Part shown: piece after piece, positions 26,666-34,448 of the stretch
Layout: every line of letters starts with the position of its first letter
Numbering within the stretch: position 1 is the stretch's first letter
NCBI RefSeq assembly: GCF_030123325.1
Contig: NZ_CP126106.1
Coordinates: 5,719,870-5,783,869, forward strand
Length of the DNA: 64,000 nucleotides
Direction of reading: 5' to 3'
DNA from: Peribacillus simplex
Lineage (GTDB): Bacteria; Bacillota; Bacilli; Bacillales; DSM-1321
The notes under the pieces: generated by a model
What the model was told of the DNA's origin: nothing
What the model saw: the letters and a program-made list of their open reading frames with translations, nothing else
The model's database searches: none
Program-made: the position numbers and the translations under genes

Positions 26666-28114
26666 TTACTTCTTAAAAGCCTCTGAAACCTTCAAAAGTT
26701 TGCCTTTTACTTTCGTATTTTTCATCACTTTCAAGACAAGCGGTCCCTTTTCATTCAATATTTCCACATAAGAAACATTGTCCTGGATCGTAATGATCCC
26801 AATGTCCTCTGCATTCACTCCATCAATCTTTGCGATGGTTCCGACAAAATCCACAGCCCTGAGTTTCTTTTTCTTGCCGCCATTAAAATACAACTTCATG
26901 ATTTGTTTATTCAACTGTTCACTTTTATCTTTTTTGATCTTGGGACGAGCTTCCAGTTTCGCTTCGAATTCCAATTTTTTATTGGAGACTTCCTCTTTTG
27001 AAGGAACAGTCATTTTAGGGATTTCAAAACCGATATATCCTTGAATCTCAGCAAGGAATTTGTCTTCGTACGGCGTCATAAAAGTAATGGCTTTTCCTTT
27101 TTTACCGGCACGGCCCGTTCTTCCAGTTCGATGTACGTAACTTTCCTTTTCCAATGGCAGGTCATAGTTAATCACATGGGTTATATTGTCGATGTCAATT
27201 CCACGCGCAGCAACATCTGTCGCAACCAAATAGCGGAATTCACCTCTTCTGAATTCATTCATCACTGCAAGGCGATCTTCCTGAAGCATGCCGCCGTGTA
27301 TCATATCACACGGATATTCCAGTTCCAGCAGCTGTTCACATACTTGATCTACCCTATCTTTCGTCCGACAGAAAATGATGCAGCTATCGGGGTTTTCCGT
27401 GATGGTGACGTCTCTAAGCAGGGAAAACTTATCATCTTCTTTCACTTCAATAAGAGCATGTTCAATTTTCTCCGTCGTTAAGCCCTTTGCTTTGATTTCA
27501 ATATCCAAAGGATCTTTCATATATTGCTTGCATAGCTTTTTTATACTCTCAGGTAACGTAGCAGAGAACAGCATGGTTACTCTATCTTTCGGAAGCTCTT
27601 TAATAATGGCTTCCACTTGTTCAATGAAGCCCATATTCAGCATTTCATCCGCTTCATCAATAACTAAATGAGTTAAGCGTTCCAAGGCGAGTGTCCCTTT
27701 CTCGATATGATCCAGAACACGCCCCGGAGTTCCAACGACTACATGGCTTTTTTGTTTCAATTCCGCTTTTTGCTGTGCGAATGGATGTTTTCCATAAACC
27801 GCAGTAGCCTTTATCCTTTTAAATCTGCCTATATTCGTAATATCCTCTTTAACCTGTACAGCAAGCTCGCGTGTCGGTGTTAAAATAAGCGCCTGAGGCT
27901 TATTCTCCTCCCAATCGACCATTTCGCAGATCGGTATGCCGAATGAAGCGGTCTTGCCGCTTCCCGTTTGGGATTTAACGACTAGATCCCGCTTTTTCAG
28001 CGCCACTGGTATCACTTCACGCTGTACTTCGGTTGGACTTTGATATCCCAAGCTTTCTAATGCCCTTATAATTTCATCGCTTAATGTATAATCAGTAAAA
28101 CTCAATTCATTCAT
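26666..28114 (-). CDS. dbpA: DEAD-box RNA helicase DbpA/YxiN type
   Basis: A 482-residue ATP-dependent RNA helicase. In order: Q motif (SFTDYTLSDEIIRALESLGY), motif I SQTGSGKTA, PTRELAVQV, TPGRVLDHIE, motif II VIDEADEMLN, motif III FSATLP, and motif VI VHRTGRTGRAGKKG. The C-terminal 80 residues (KLYFNGGKKKKLRAVDFVGTIAKIDGV) are the DbpA RNA-binding domain that targets these helicases to 23S rRNA hairpin 92 during 50S assembly. It is monocistronic. Confidence 0.93.
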   Translation of the reverse strand: MNELSFTDYTLSDEIIRALESLGYQSPTEVQREVIPVALKKRDLVVKSQTGSGKTASFGIPICEMVDWEENKPQALILTPTRELAVQVKEDITNIGRFKRIKATAVYGKHPFAQQKAELKQKSHVVVGTPGRVLDHIEKGTLALERLTHLVIDEADEMLNMGFIEQVEAIIKELPKDRVTMLFSATLPESIKKLCKQYMKDPLDIEIKAKGLTTEKIEHALIEVKEDDKFSLLRDVTITENPDSCIIFCRTKDRVDQVCEQLLELEYPCDMIHGGMLQEDRLAVMNEFRRGEFRYLVATDVAARGIDIDNITHVINYDLPLEKESYVHRTGRTGRAGKKGKAITFMTPYEDKFLAEIQGYIGFEIPKMTVPSKEEVSNKKLEFEAKLEARPKIKKDKSEQLNKQIMKLYFNGGKKKKLRAVDFVGTIAKIDGVNAEDIGIITIQDNVSYVEILNEKGPLVLKVMKNTKVKGKLLKVSEAFKK

Positions 28115-28411
28115 ATGACAGCCTCTTTTGTTGTTTAGTATATTGCTTTATTGTTTCCATAATCGTAATTTCCTTATACAAGGTTCTATTATACGCTATA
28201 TGCATCGATAAACCTTGTACTAACCAAATTTCAATTGCCTTATTTCAATATAATGAAACGTTCGTCTTCATTAAAACAACGGTCATCAGGATATCATGAT
28301 CTGAGTTAATCAAAATGGACCCTGCTTCTTTCAATATGCTAAAATATGTATGATATAAAAGCCGAAATAGGGTGTAGTTTCTAAACCGATGTCCAAAAGG
28401 AGTGCTGATTT

Positions 28412-28744
28412 ATGATAATCGTAACGAATAGAATCAGAGTCAAAAAAGGGATGGGTGCAGTCATGGCCCCAGGATTTACTGCACCAGGTCCACTTGATAC
28501 TACGGAAGGCTTCGTAAAAGTTGAAGTATTATTAACGCAGAATTTGTCGGACCACGATGAACTGAGCGTTAATATGTACTGGGAAAACCTTGATAACTTT
28601 ACTGCTTGGAGAAATAGCGATGCATTCAAAGCTGCACATAAACGGCCTGAACCAGGTTCCGGTGAAGCAAAAAAAGAATCTCCAATTCTAGGCAGCGAGC
28701 TTACAACGTATGAAGTCGCCTCGGTAAAGGAAATAGCTAAATAA
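28412..28744 (+). CDS. antibiotic-biosynthesis-monooxygenase-fold protein, IsdG/HmoA-like
   Basis: A 110-residue single-domain protein of the dimeric ferredoxin-like ABM fold. The closest style is Bacillus HmoA and HmoB, heme-degrading monooxygenases: IVTNRIRVKKGMG at the N-terminus, EGFVKVEVLL, VNMYWENLDNFTAWRNSDAFKAAHK with the W-x-x-SDAFxxAH pattern holding the likely heme-ligand histidine. It would release iron from heme. AAAAGGAG lies before the ATG. No iron-regulated box was recognised upstream, so regulation is open. Confidence 0.78.
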   Translation: MIIVTNRIRVKKGMGAVMAPGFTAPGPLDTTEGFVKVEVLLTQNLSDHDELSVNMYWENLDNFTAWRNSDAFKAAHKRPEPGSGEAKKESPILGSELTTYEVASVKEIAK

Positions 28745-28754
28745 TAAAATCACA

Positions 28755-28794
28755 CAAAAAGAGGCCGCAAAATATGCGGCCTCTTTCTGTGTTT
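28755..28794. terminator. bidirectional terminator
   Basis: AGAGGCCGCA pairs with TGCGGCCTCT around a 6-base loop, with A-runs and T-runs on opposite sides, between the convergent monooxygenase gene and the rlmN-type gene. Confidence 0.9.
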
Positions 28795-28806
28795 TCTCTT
28801 AGTGAA

Positions 28807-29874
28807 TTACTGGGCTTCAGCCTTCTTTATTTGCTTGCTTCTAAGCTGGCCGCAAGCTGCATCAATATCCGTTCCATGTTCTTGGCGGATTTTACAATTT
28901 ACGCCTCTCTTTTTCAGCGTATCATAAAACGCGAGAACGGACTCTTTTTCACTTCTTTGATATTGACTATGCTCATCTACAGGATTATATGGAATCAGGT
29001 TGACATAGAGCCGATGTTTTTTGTCCTCAAGAAGAGTGGCGAGTTGCTCGGCTTCTTCTTGATGGTCATTGACATCTTTCAATAGGATATATTCAATCGT
29101 AATTCTCCTATTCGTTTTCTCTAAATAATAATCAAGAGATTTCATCAATTTTTCTATCGGGATACCTCGGTTTATTTTCATGATCTGTGTCCTGAGCTCA
29201 TTATTCGGCGCATGCAATGAGATGGCCAGATTCACCTGTAATTGGGTATCGGTGAATTCATAAATCTTATTGGCAAGACCGCTCGTCGAAACAGTAATGC
29301 GCCTGCCCGCTATAGCAAGGCCCTTATGGTCCATGAGCACCTTCAAAAAGTCCAACATATTTTCAAAGTTATCGAACGGTTCGCCAATACCCATTACAAC
29401 AACATGGCTTACAACATCCTCTTGTTCCAATTTATCCAGATGAAGTTGAACGTTCATGATTTGTTCCACTATTTCCCCGCTGGATAAATCACGGCTTTTG
29501 GCCAATAATCCACTGGCACAGAAACTGCAGCCAATATTGCAACCCACTTGGGTGGTGACGCAAACCGAAATTCCGTATTTATGTCTCATCATGACCGTTT
29601 CGATAAGATTTCCATCCTGTAATTTAAACAAAAACTTGATCGTACCATCCGCTGATTCTTGCTTGACGTGCTGAGTCAAAGTCTGGATGACAAAGTGCTC
29701 TTCAAGTAATTTTATGCACTCTTTATTTACATCCGTCATTTCAGAGAAACTCGTCACACGTGTTCTATAAAGCCACTCCCAGACTTGGGAAGCTCTGAAT
29801 TTTTTATGGCCATGGTCCGAAAGCCACGCTGTCAATTGTTCGAATGTTAAACCATAAATGGACTCTTTATTCAT
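28807..29874 (-). CDS. RlmN-family radical SAM rRNA methyltransferase
   Basis: A 355-residue radical SAM enzyme of the RlmN/Cfr family, which methylates adenine 2503 of 23S rRNA and, for RlmN, also tRNA. The iron-sulfur motif CNIGCSFC is in VCVTTQVGCNIGCSFCASGL. SAM-binding VMGIGEPFDNFENMLDFL, VSTSGL, the asparagine region AISLHAPN and the C-terminal cysteine in DIDAACGQLR are present. The usual Bacillus rlmN sits beside prpC-prkC, so this copy, next to rlmH, may be a paralogue; RlmN versus Cfr activity cannot be told from the sequence alone. Confidence 0.85.
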   Translation of the reverse strand: MNKESIYGLTFEQLTAWLSDHGHKKFRASQVWEWLYRTRVTSFSEMTDVNKECIKLLEEHFVIQTLTQHVKQESADGTIKFLFKLQDGNLIETVMMRHKYGISVCVTTQVGCNIGCSFCASGLLAKSRDLSSGEIVEQIMNVQLHLDKLEQEDVVSHVVVMGIGEPFDNFENMLDFLKVLMDHKGLAIAGRRITVSTSGLANKIYEFTDTQLQVNLAISLHAPNNELRTQIMKINRGIPIEKLMKSLDYYLEKTNRRITIEYILLKDVNDHQEEAEQLATLLEDKKHRLYVNLIPYNPVDEHSQYQRSEKESVLAFYDTLKKRGVNCKIRQEHGTDIDAACGQLRSKQIKKAEAQ

Positions 29875-29926
29875 TCGTTACCCTCTTTTCATTACATTAA
29901 GATTTAATATGTTATCCCATTAACCT

Positions 29927-29945
29927 TACGGGGAATTCCCCCGTA
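29927..29945. other. hairpin between rlmH and rlmN-type gene
   Basis: TACGGGGAA and TTCCCCCGTA form a compact GC-rich hairpin without a T tract in the 77-base gap downstream of rlmH. It may be an RNA processing or weak termination structure. Confidence 0.45.
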
Positions 29946-29951
29946 GTCATT

Positions 29952-30431
29952 TCATTTATGATAAGGTTCATTTCTATTTATCCGAAAAGCCCGATATATT
30001 TGCTCCACCAGAACCAGTTTCATTAATTGATGCGGAAAGGTCATTTTCGAGAAGGAAAGGGCATAATCGCTTCTTGATAACACCTCGGTGCCAAGCCCAA
30101 GCGATCCGCCGATAATAAAGGCAATTTTGCTCTTTCCATAGGTGGCGAGCTGATCCATATGAGTGGCCAGCTGCTCTGAAGTAAGCTGTTTTCCATTGAT
30201 TTCAAGCGTTATTACGTAGGTGTCAGGGCTGACTTTCGCCAGGATTCGTTCACCCTCCTTTTGCTTTACAATGTCCATGTCCGCTGCACTCAGGTTCTCC
30301 GGGGCTTTTTCATCCGGTACTTCGACAAGTTCTATATTAGCATAGGCGCTTAACCTTTTAGTATATTCAGCAATTCCTTGCTTTAAGTATTTTTCCTTTA
30401 GCTTGCCAACAGTAATAATCGTTATTTTCAT
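29952..30431 (-). CDS. rlmH: 23S rRNA (pseudouridine-1915-N3)-methyltransferase
   Basis: A 159-residue SPOUT methyltransferase (YbeA/YydA family), normal length. It opens with MKITIITVGKLKEKYLKQGI, has the knot region VITLEINGKQLTSEQLA, the SAM loop IAFIIGGSLGLGTEVL and the C-terminal FSKMTFPHQLMKLVLVEQIYRAFRI. It methylates the pseudouridine in helix 69 of the assembled 70S ribosome. AGAGGAT precedes the ATG. In B. subtilis it is also found near the wal operon. Confidence 0.96.
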   Translation of the reverse strand: MKITIITVGKLKEKYLKQGIAEYTKRLSAYANIELVEVPDEKAPENLSAADMDIVKQKEGERILAKVSPDTYVITLEINGKQLTSEQLATHMDQLATYGKSKIAFIIGGSLGLGTEVLSRSDYALSFSKMTFPHQLMKLVLVEQIYRAFRINRNEPYHK

Positions 30432-30560
30432 ATATATCCTCTAGCTTTCATTATGTTTTTACTATCAATTGTTGGATTTGCCTACCTATTATCATACCTT
30501 ACAGTGCCCTATAAGCAAAACAAGCATATCCTTTCCAATTTTTAATGCATTTTAAAATAA

Positions 30561-30779
30561 GGCTGTTTTCGCATACTTTGTTGCTATTTACCAAGTAAAG
30601 CAGTGTGGTTGATTTCCCCTCCAGATGCTCGCTTTCCACGGGGCGGGCGGTGAGCCTCCTCGGTGTAAACGCCTGTGGGGTCTCACCTGTCCCGCTGCTC
30701 CCGCAGGAGTCTCGCACTTGCGCTCCAATCAACCTGAAATCGTTTCGTTTTAAAAACAACAATCTTTACGAAAAGAGCC
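30561..30779. mobile_element. MITE-like element, copy B
   Basis: A 219-base element inverted relative to copy A. Its 23-base ends (GGCTGTTTTCG left; right end read inward GGCTCTTTTCG) are nearly identical to those of copy A. Both flanks carry the identical 8-mer TAAAATAA (30553-30560 and 30780-30787), a clean target duplication. It encloses core repeat copy 3. There is no coding capacity, so it would depend on a transposase encoded elsewhere. Confidence 0.85.
30608..30733 (-). repeat. GC-rich core repeat, copy 3 (inside MITE copy B)
   Basis: About 126 bases, on the minus strand bounded by GTTGATTGGAGCG and AAATCAAC, and nearly identical to copy 2. Confidence 0.92.
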
Positions 30780-30989
30780 TAAAATAAAAACCGCTGCCCC
30801 TGAAAGCGGCAACGGTAACTTTCATTATTTTTTAATGTGTATTGAAGAAATTAGAGTCGACTTAGTTAAATCCGATGCAGAATTATGTTGATTATTCGTA
30901 CAATCAAAAGCACGAATCTAAACCATTTCACACGCCGCTTCATTCTTCGGAAAATGTTAAGAACATGTTAAGAACAGGTTACGAACATG

Positions 30990-31032
30990 TTATCCACAAA
31001 AGTTATCCACATATCCACAAAATCTATCCACA
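30990..31032 (+). promoter_or_regulatory. DnaA-box cluster, left part
   Basis: Two perfect DnaA boxes TTATCCACA at 30990-30998 and 31003-31011, plus ATATCCACA (31011-31019) and CTATCCACA (31024-31032), each one mismatch, all on the same strand with 12 to 13 base spacing or less. It lies immediately downstream of the CxxH/CxxC gene, about 33 kb from oriC. Confidence 0.85.
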
Positions 31033-31047
31033 TCTTGTATGGGAATA

Positions 31048-31209
31048 TTAGTTCCCTACTAGATATATTGCCACGTTTCGACAATATTCACAGGTTGTTG
31101 ATAACTGATTTTCTTCGGGAACCAGCGTTAAAACAGGATAGGTTTCACATTCGTATACCACTTCATCCAGCGCCATATCCACGTGTTCCTGACAGCAATA
31201 TAATTTCAT
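31048..31209 (-). CDS. small CxxH/CxxC protein
   Basis: A 53-residue protein reading MKLYCCQEHVDMALDEVV, then YECETYPVLTLVPEENQ, then STTCEYCRNVAIYLVGN. The CCQEH and CEYC motifs are the signature of the CxxH/CxxC small-protein family of Bacillaceae, probably a zinc knuckle; the function is unknown. AAAGGAG lies nine bases upstream of the ATG at 31209. Families of this kind sit between the wal operon and rlmH in relatives, as here. Its 3' end and upstream region carry DnaA boxes, and near-matches (31084-31092, 31096-31104) fall inside the gene. Confidence 0.85.
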   Translation of the reverse strand: MKLYCCQEHVDMALDEVVYECETYPVLTLVPEENQLSTTCEYCRNVAIYLVGN

Positions 31210-31257
31210 CTTTCATATCTCCTTTCCCACTCATTATTCCCAGTACTTCCATTCCAA

Positions 31258-31303
31258 TTATCCACAAATTACATGAGATTATTAATTTAAGTATATATCC
31301 ACA
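31258..31303 (+). promoter_or_regulatory. DnaA-box cluster, right part
   Basis: A perfect TTATCCACA at 31258-31266 and ATATCCACA (one mismatch) at 31295-31303, upstream of the CxxH/CxxC gene and downstream of htrC. Confidence 0.75.
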
Positions 31304-31352
31304 GGTAATCGTAACAAAAAATAAGAAAATCGCAAGGAAATAGAAAGGACAG

Positions 31353-31380
31353 GAGGCATTTTTCCCCCTGTCCTTTTGTG
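31353..31380. other. short hairpin after htrC
   Basis: AGGACAGG and CCTGTCCT pair around a loop just downstream of the htrC stop. On the minus strand the T content after it is moderate (TTTCTATTTCC), so it may be a weak terminator. Confidence 0.55.
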
Positions 31381-31383
31381 CTT

Positions 31384-32595
31384 TTAGATTTCGCTGCTTG
31401 AAAGTTTGACTTCCGCAGTTTCTTTCTTTCCGTCACGGTAATAAATGATTTTGACTTTATCACCGATTTTCTTTTCGTTGTAAAGGTATTTTCGTAATTC
31501 CACAACGTCATGAATTTTTTCATTATCCATTCCAACAATGACGTCAAATTCCTTCAATCCGGCTTTGGATGCTGGAGAGTTGCTTTGAACGCCTGTTATT
31601 GCAACGCCAGATGTAACTTTCCTTGGTAACTTTAATGTATTTTGTTGATGGTATTGGGAAATCTCTTCTACAGATGCCAAGTTCACACCCAAGTAGGCAC
31701 GTTTCACTTCACCAAATTCCTCTATATCATTAATAATCGGTATAACTGAATCAATCGGAATGGAAAGACCGATTCCTTCCACTGCATTTTCCGCAATCTT
31801 CATCGAATTTATTCCGATGACCTGCCCTGACATATTTACGAGTGCCCCCCCGCTGTTACCTGGGTTAATCGCCGCATCGGTCTGGATGACCTCCGCATTC
31901 CAGTCCACTTGTCCGTCCTCATTGATATCCACCTCTATCGTACGCTCCAAACCGGAGATGATCCCTTGTGTGATCGATCCAGAGAATTGGAGGCCTAATG
32001 GATTGCCAATGGCAATTACGGGCTCACCAGGTTTCAATTTGCTGGATTTCCCGAATTCAGCAATGGTTTTGATTTTATCACCATTCACGACAATGACAGC
32101 TAAATCTGTCCATGGGTCACTACCTTGTAGTTCAGCTGGTAATTTAGTGCCATCACTTAATGTAACTTCCAGTTCATTGGCGCCTTCAATGACGTGATTA
32201 TTCGTGACGATATAGGCTTTGCCCCCATCTTTTTTGTAGACGACTCCAGAACCAGTGCCAGCTTCTGCCGAACTGTCCTCGGCGTTGCTCCCTTGACCCC
32301 AGAAGTTCGTTTCCTGAATGTTAGTGATCCCGACTACTGCGTCGCTGGCCTTATCAACAGCATTTGTGACAGCACTTGTTACATCAAGAGTAAGGTTTTG
32401 CTGGGACTGCTCCGCAGGCTCATTCTCTGTTGATTTCTCCGTTGTAATTTCGTTATCATCGTTATTTAACAGCCCGCTTCCCGGTAAAATAAGTAAGGCC
32501 CCGATGATGACGCCCCCCAAGCCTGCTAGAAAATAGCCCGTATAGCCTTTTTTCCGTTTATTTTGGTTCTCATCATTCTGATCATAATAACCCAA
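31384..32595 (-). CDS. htrC: HtrA-type S1C serine protease
   Basis: A 403-residue membrane-anchored protease (YycK). There is one N-terminal transmembrane segment (about 17-40, YTGYFLAGLGGVIIGALLIL). The trypsin-like domain has the catalytic histidine in AYIVTNNHVIEG, the aspartate in DPWTDLAVIVV and the serine in DAAINPGNSGGALVN; a PDZ domain covers about 305-395 (RAYLGVNL to SKAGLKEFDVIVGMD). The predicted start is a TTG with a GAGG site about 11 bases upstream. It degrades or refolds damaged envelope proteins. It follows walJ, as in B. subtilis. Confidence 0.92.
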   Translation of the reverse strand: MGYYDQNDENQNKRKKGYTGYFLAGLGGVIIGALLILPGSGLLNNDDNEITTEKSTENEPAEQSQQNLTLDVTSAVTNAVDKASDAVVGITNIQETNFWGQGSNAEDSSAEAGTGSGVVYKKDGGKAYIVTNNHVIEGANELEVTLSDGTKLPAELQGSDPWTDLAVIVVNGDKIKTIAEFGKSSKLKPGEPVIAIGNPLGLQFSGSITQGIISGLERTIEVDINEDGQVDWNAEVIQTDAAINPGNSGGALVNMSGQVIGINSMKIAENAVEGIGLSIPIDSVIPIINDIEEFGEVKRAYLGVNLASVEEISQYHQQNTLKLPRKVTSGVAITGVQSNSPASKAGLKEFDVIVGMDNEKIHDVVELRKYLYNEKKIGDKVKIIYYRDGKKETAEVKLSSSEI

Positions 32596-32805
32596 GACCG
32601 CCCCATCCTCTCATTTTAGGAATGTATTATAGCAATTCTATTGTTTGGTATCCTCTCTCAATTATACTCAATTACCGAATTTTTTCTAAAAAAATGAATG
32701 CTTTTATTTAAGGGAATAAAGCCGTTTTCCTTTTACCTATACAGTTCTAACCAAACGATACCCCTTTTAATCCGATTCGTAACTTACGAATCGGAATTTT
32801 TAAAA

Positions 32806-32848
32806 ATAAAAAAGGAATGAACAAGGTATCCCTCATCCATTCCTTTTA
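32806..32848 (-). terminator. terminator of the wal operon
   Basis: On the minus strand AAAGGAATG pairs with CATTCCTTT, followed by TTTATTTTTA, right after the walJ stop. Confidence 0.82.
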
Positions 32849-32849
32849 T

Positions 32850-33644
32850 TTATAACGTAACAAGCTCCGTTGGTCTTTTCGGGTCAGTATCATATAAGGA
32901 AAATTGTTCGCCAACGATGATCCCCTTTGTCTTTAACGTCTGTTCCACCGACATTCTTGCTAGATCCTTCATATTGTTATCAAGGCTTAAGTGGGCCAAG
33001 TAAATCCGCTTGGTCTTATCACCTGCCACTTCACTCATTGCAAGGGCAGCGTCTTCATTACAAACATGTCCGACATCACTTAAAATCCGGCGCTTGATGC
33101 TCCACGGATATTTTCCCATCCTCAGCATGGACACATCATGGTTACTTTCAAATACATAAGCATCGGCATTCGAGATGATTCCTTTCATCCGGTCACTTAC
33201 GTACCCTGTATCGGTAATGACCACAAGTTTCTTATCCTCATGATGAAAGACGTAAAACATCGGCTCTGCCGCATCATGTGAAACGCCAAAAGATTCTATA
33301 TCAAGACTGCCGAACGTTTTGACCTGTTCCATTTCAAATGTGAATTTTTGTTCGGTTGAAATTTCACCGATTGATCGATCCATGGCATTCCATGTTTTTG
33401 CATTCGCATATATCGGGAGTTTATGTTTTCTGGCAACCACGCCAAGACCTTTAATATGGTCGCTGTGTTCATGGGTAACGAGGATACCGGATAACTTCGA
33501 CATATCACGGCCTATATCCTGAAACAATGCTTCCAGGGCTTTACCGCTTAAGCCGGCATCGACAAGGAATGATTGATCCTCCGTTTCCACGAAAAAGGCA
33601 TTTCCTGTACTCCCGCTTGCGAGAACACTAAAATGCATTGTCAT
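32850..33644 (-). CDS. walJ: metallo-beta-lactamase-fold nuclease WalJ (YycJ)
   Basis: A 264-residue metallo-beta-lactamase-fold protein. The metal motif THEHSDHIKGL (HxHxDH) is near residue 58, with further ligands in ESNHDVSML, VVITDTGYVSD and YLAHLSLDNN. YycJ proteins are proposed 5' exonucleases linked to DNA repair and cell division control; the role is taken from the family. It is the last gene of walRKHIJ and starts seven bases after walI. Confidence 0.93.
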   Translation of the reverse strand: MTMHFSVLASGSTGNAFFVETEDQSFLVDAGLSGKALEALFQDIGRDMSKLSGILVTHEHSDHIKGLGVVARKHKLPIYANAKTWNAMDRSIGEISTEQKFTFEMEQVKTFGSLDIESFGVSHDAAEPMFYVFHHEDKKLVVITDTGYVSDRMKGIISNADAYVFESNHDVSMLRMGKYPWSIKRRILSDVGHVCNEDAALAMSEVAGDKTKRIYLAHLSLDNNMKDLARMSVEQTLKTKGIIVGEQFSLYDTDPKRPTELVTL

Positions 33645-33650
33645 CTTTAC

Positions 33651-34448
33651 TCACTCCAGTATTTTTTCTTCTGTATTCAATTCAATGACCTCTCCATCAA
33701 AAGCATTCACGAAGAGATCCGTTTCGTCATCAATGACCACCCACCATGTTGGCACAAGTAAATGTGACACAGATGTCGTCTGAAGCGAATTATAAAAGCC
33801 CAGTTTTACATTCGTGACTTTGCTTTTGGGATCAATATCACCATTCTGATACAATTGTCCAATAGCAGTTAATGCAGATACCAATTCTTTAGGTTTATTG
33901 AATTTTTCGATGCCCTCTAAATACATCTGTTCATAGGAAACGATTTCACCCTTCTTGTTCAGATATAAAGTGACCTTCCCTTTACTATTATTATAAAACA
34001 TCTTTTTATCTGCCACTTGATAGCAGATGATGGTCTGGTTGATTTCATCATAGCTCCAAAAATGATACTCACTTCCATTTAAAATATACTCCTTCAGGAA
34101 TATATCAAGGTCTGCAGCATGAACTTCCGCTTTCATGCCAACCGGTGTTTTAAATGTACCCACAAGCTTCTTATCATCGATGATTTTTGCTTTTTGGTTT
34201 TTCAGGTGCTCAATATCCTTCTTCTCGAAAGTCTTGCTTTGGGCAATCAGGAATTGATCCTTCAACTTTTGTTTCGGAAGTGGGGTTTCTATTGAAATCT
34301 CATCTTCTTTCAACAGTTCCTCCGTTGAGGACTCCGTGAAGCTTTCATATTGGGAGTCATTAATCTTTTCCAGGAATTGATAAAGAAGAAAAATATTCAA
34401 AATGAAGAAAACCATGATGAAAATCGACTTTGTATTATTCCAATCCAC
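33651..34448 (-). CDS. walI: WalK regulator WalI (YycI)
   Basis: A 265-residue protein with one N-terminal transmembrane helix (SIFIMVFFILNIFLLYQFLE) and an extracytoplasmic YycI-type domain. With WalH it forms a membrane complex that inhibits the WalK sensor kinase. The start is the GTG at 34448, behind GGGAGG, overlapping the walH stop by 14 bases. Confidence 0.93.
   Translation of the reverse strand: MDWNNTKSIFIMVFFILNIFLLYQFLEKINDSQYESFTESSTEELLKEDEISIETPLPKQKLKDQFLIAQSKTFEKKDIEHLKNQKAKIIDDKKLVGTFKTPVGMKAEVHAADLDIFLKEYILNGSEYHFWSYDEINQTIICYQVADKKMFYNNSKGKVTLYLNKKGEIVSYEQMYLEGIEKFNKPKELVSALTAIGQLYQNGDIDPKSKVTNVKLGFYNSLQTTSVSHLLVPTWWVVIDDETDLFVNAFDGEVIELNTEEKILE

Noticed and set aside
30499..30787. 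Open frames of 60-87 codons across the repeat near 30.6 kb
   Set aside because: They lie within the MITE and core repeat and are by-products of its GC-rich sequence.
30990..31303. Repeated TATCCACA spacing considered as a CRISPR-like or iteron array
   Set aside because: Units are 9-base DnaA boxes with irregular spacing; there is no longer repeat or spacer structure and no replication initiator gene nearby.
30987..31343. 118-codon plus-strand frame MLSTKVIHIST
   Set aside because: It is antisense to the CxxH/CxxC gene, and its repetitive residues come from the DnaA boxes; no ribosome site.
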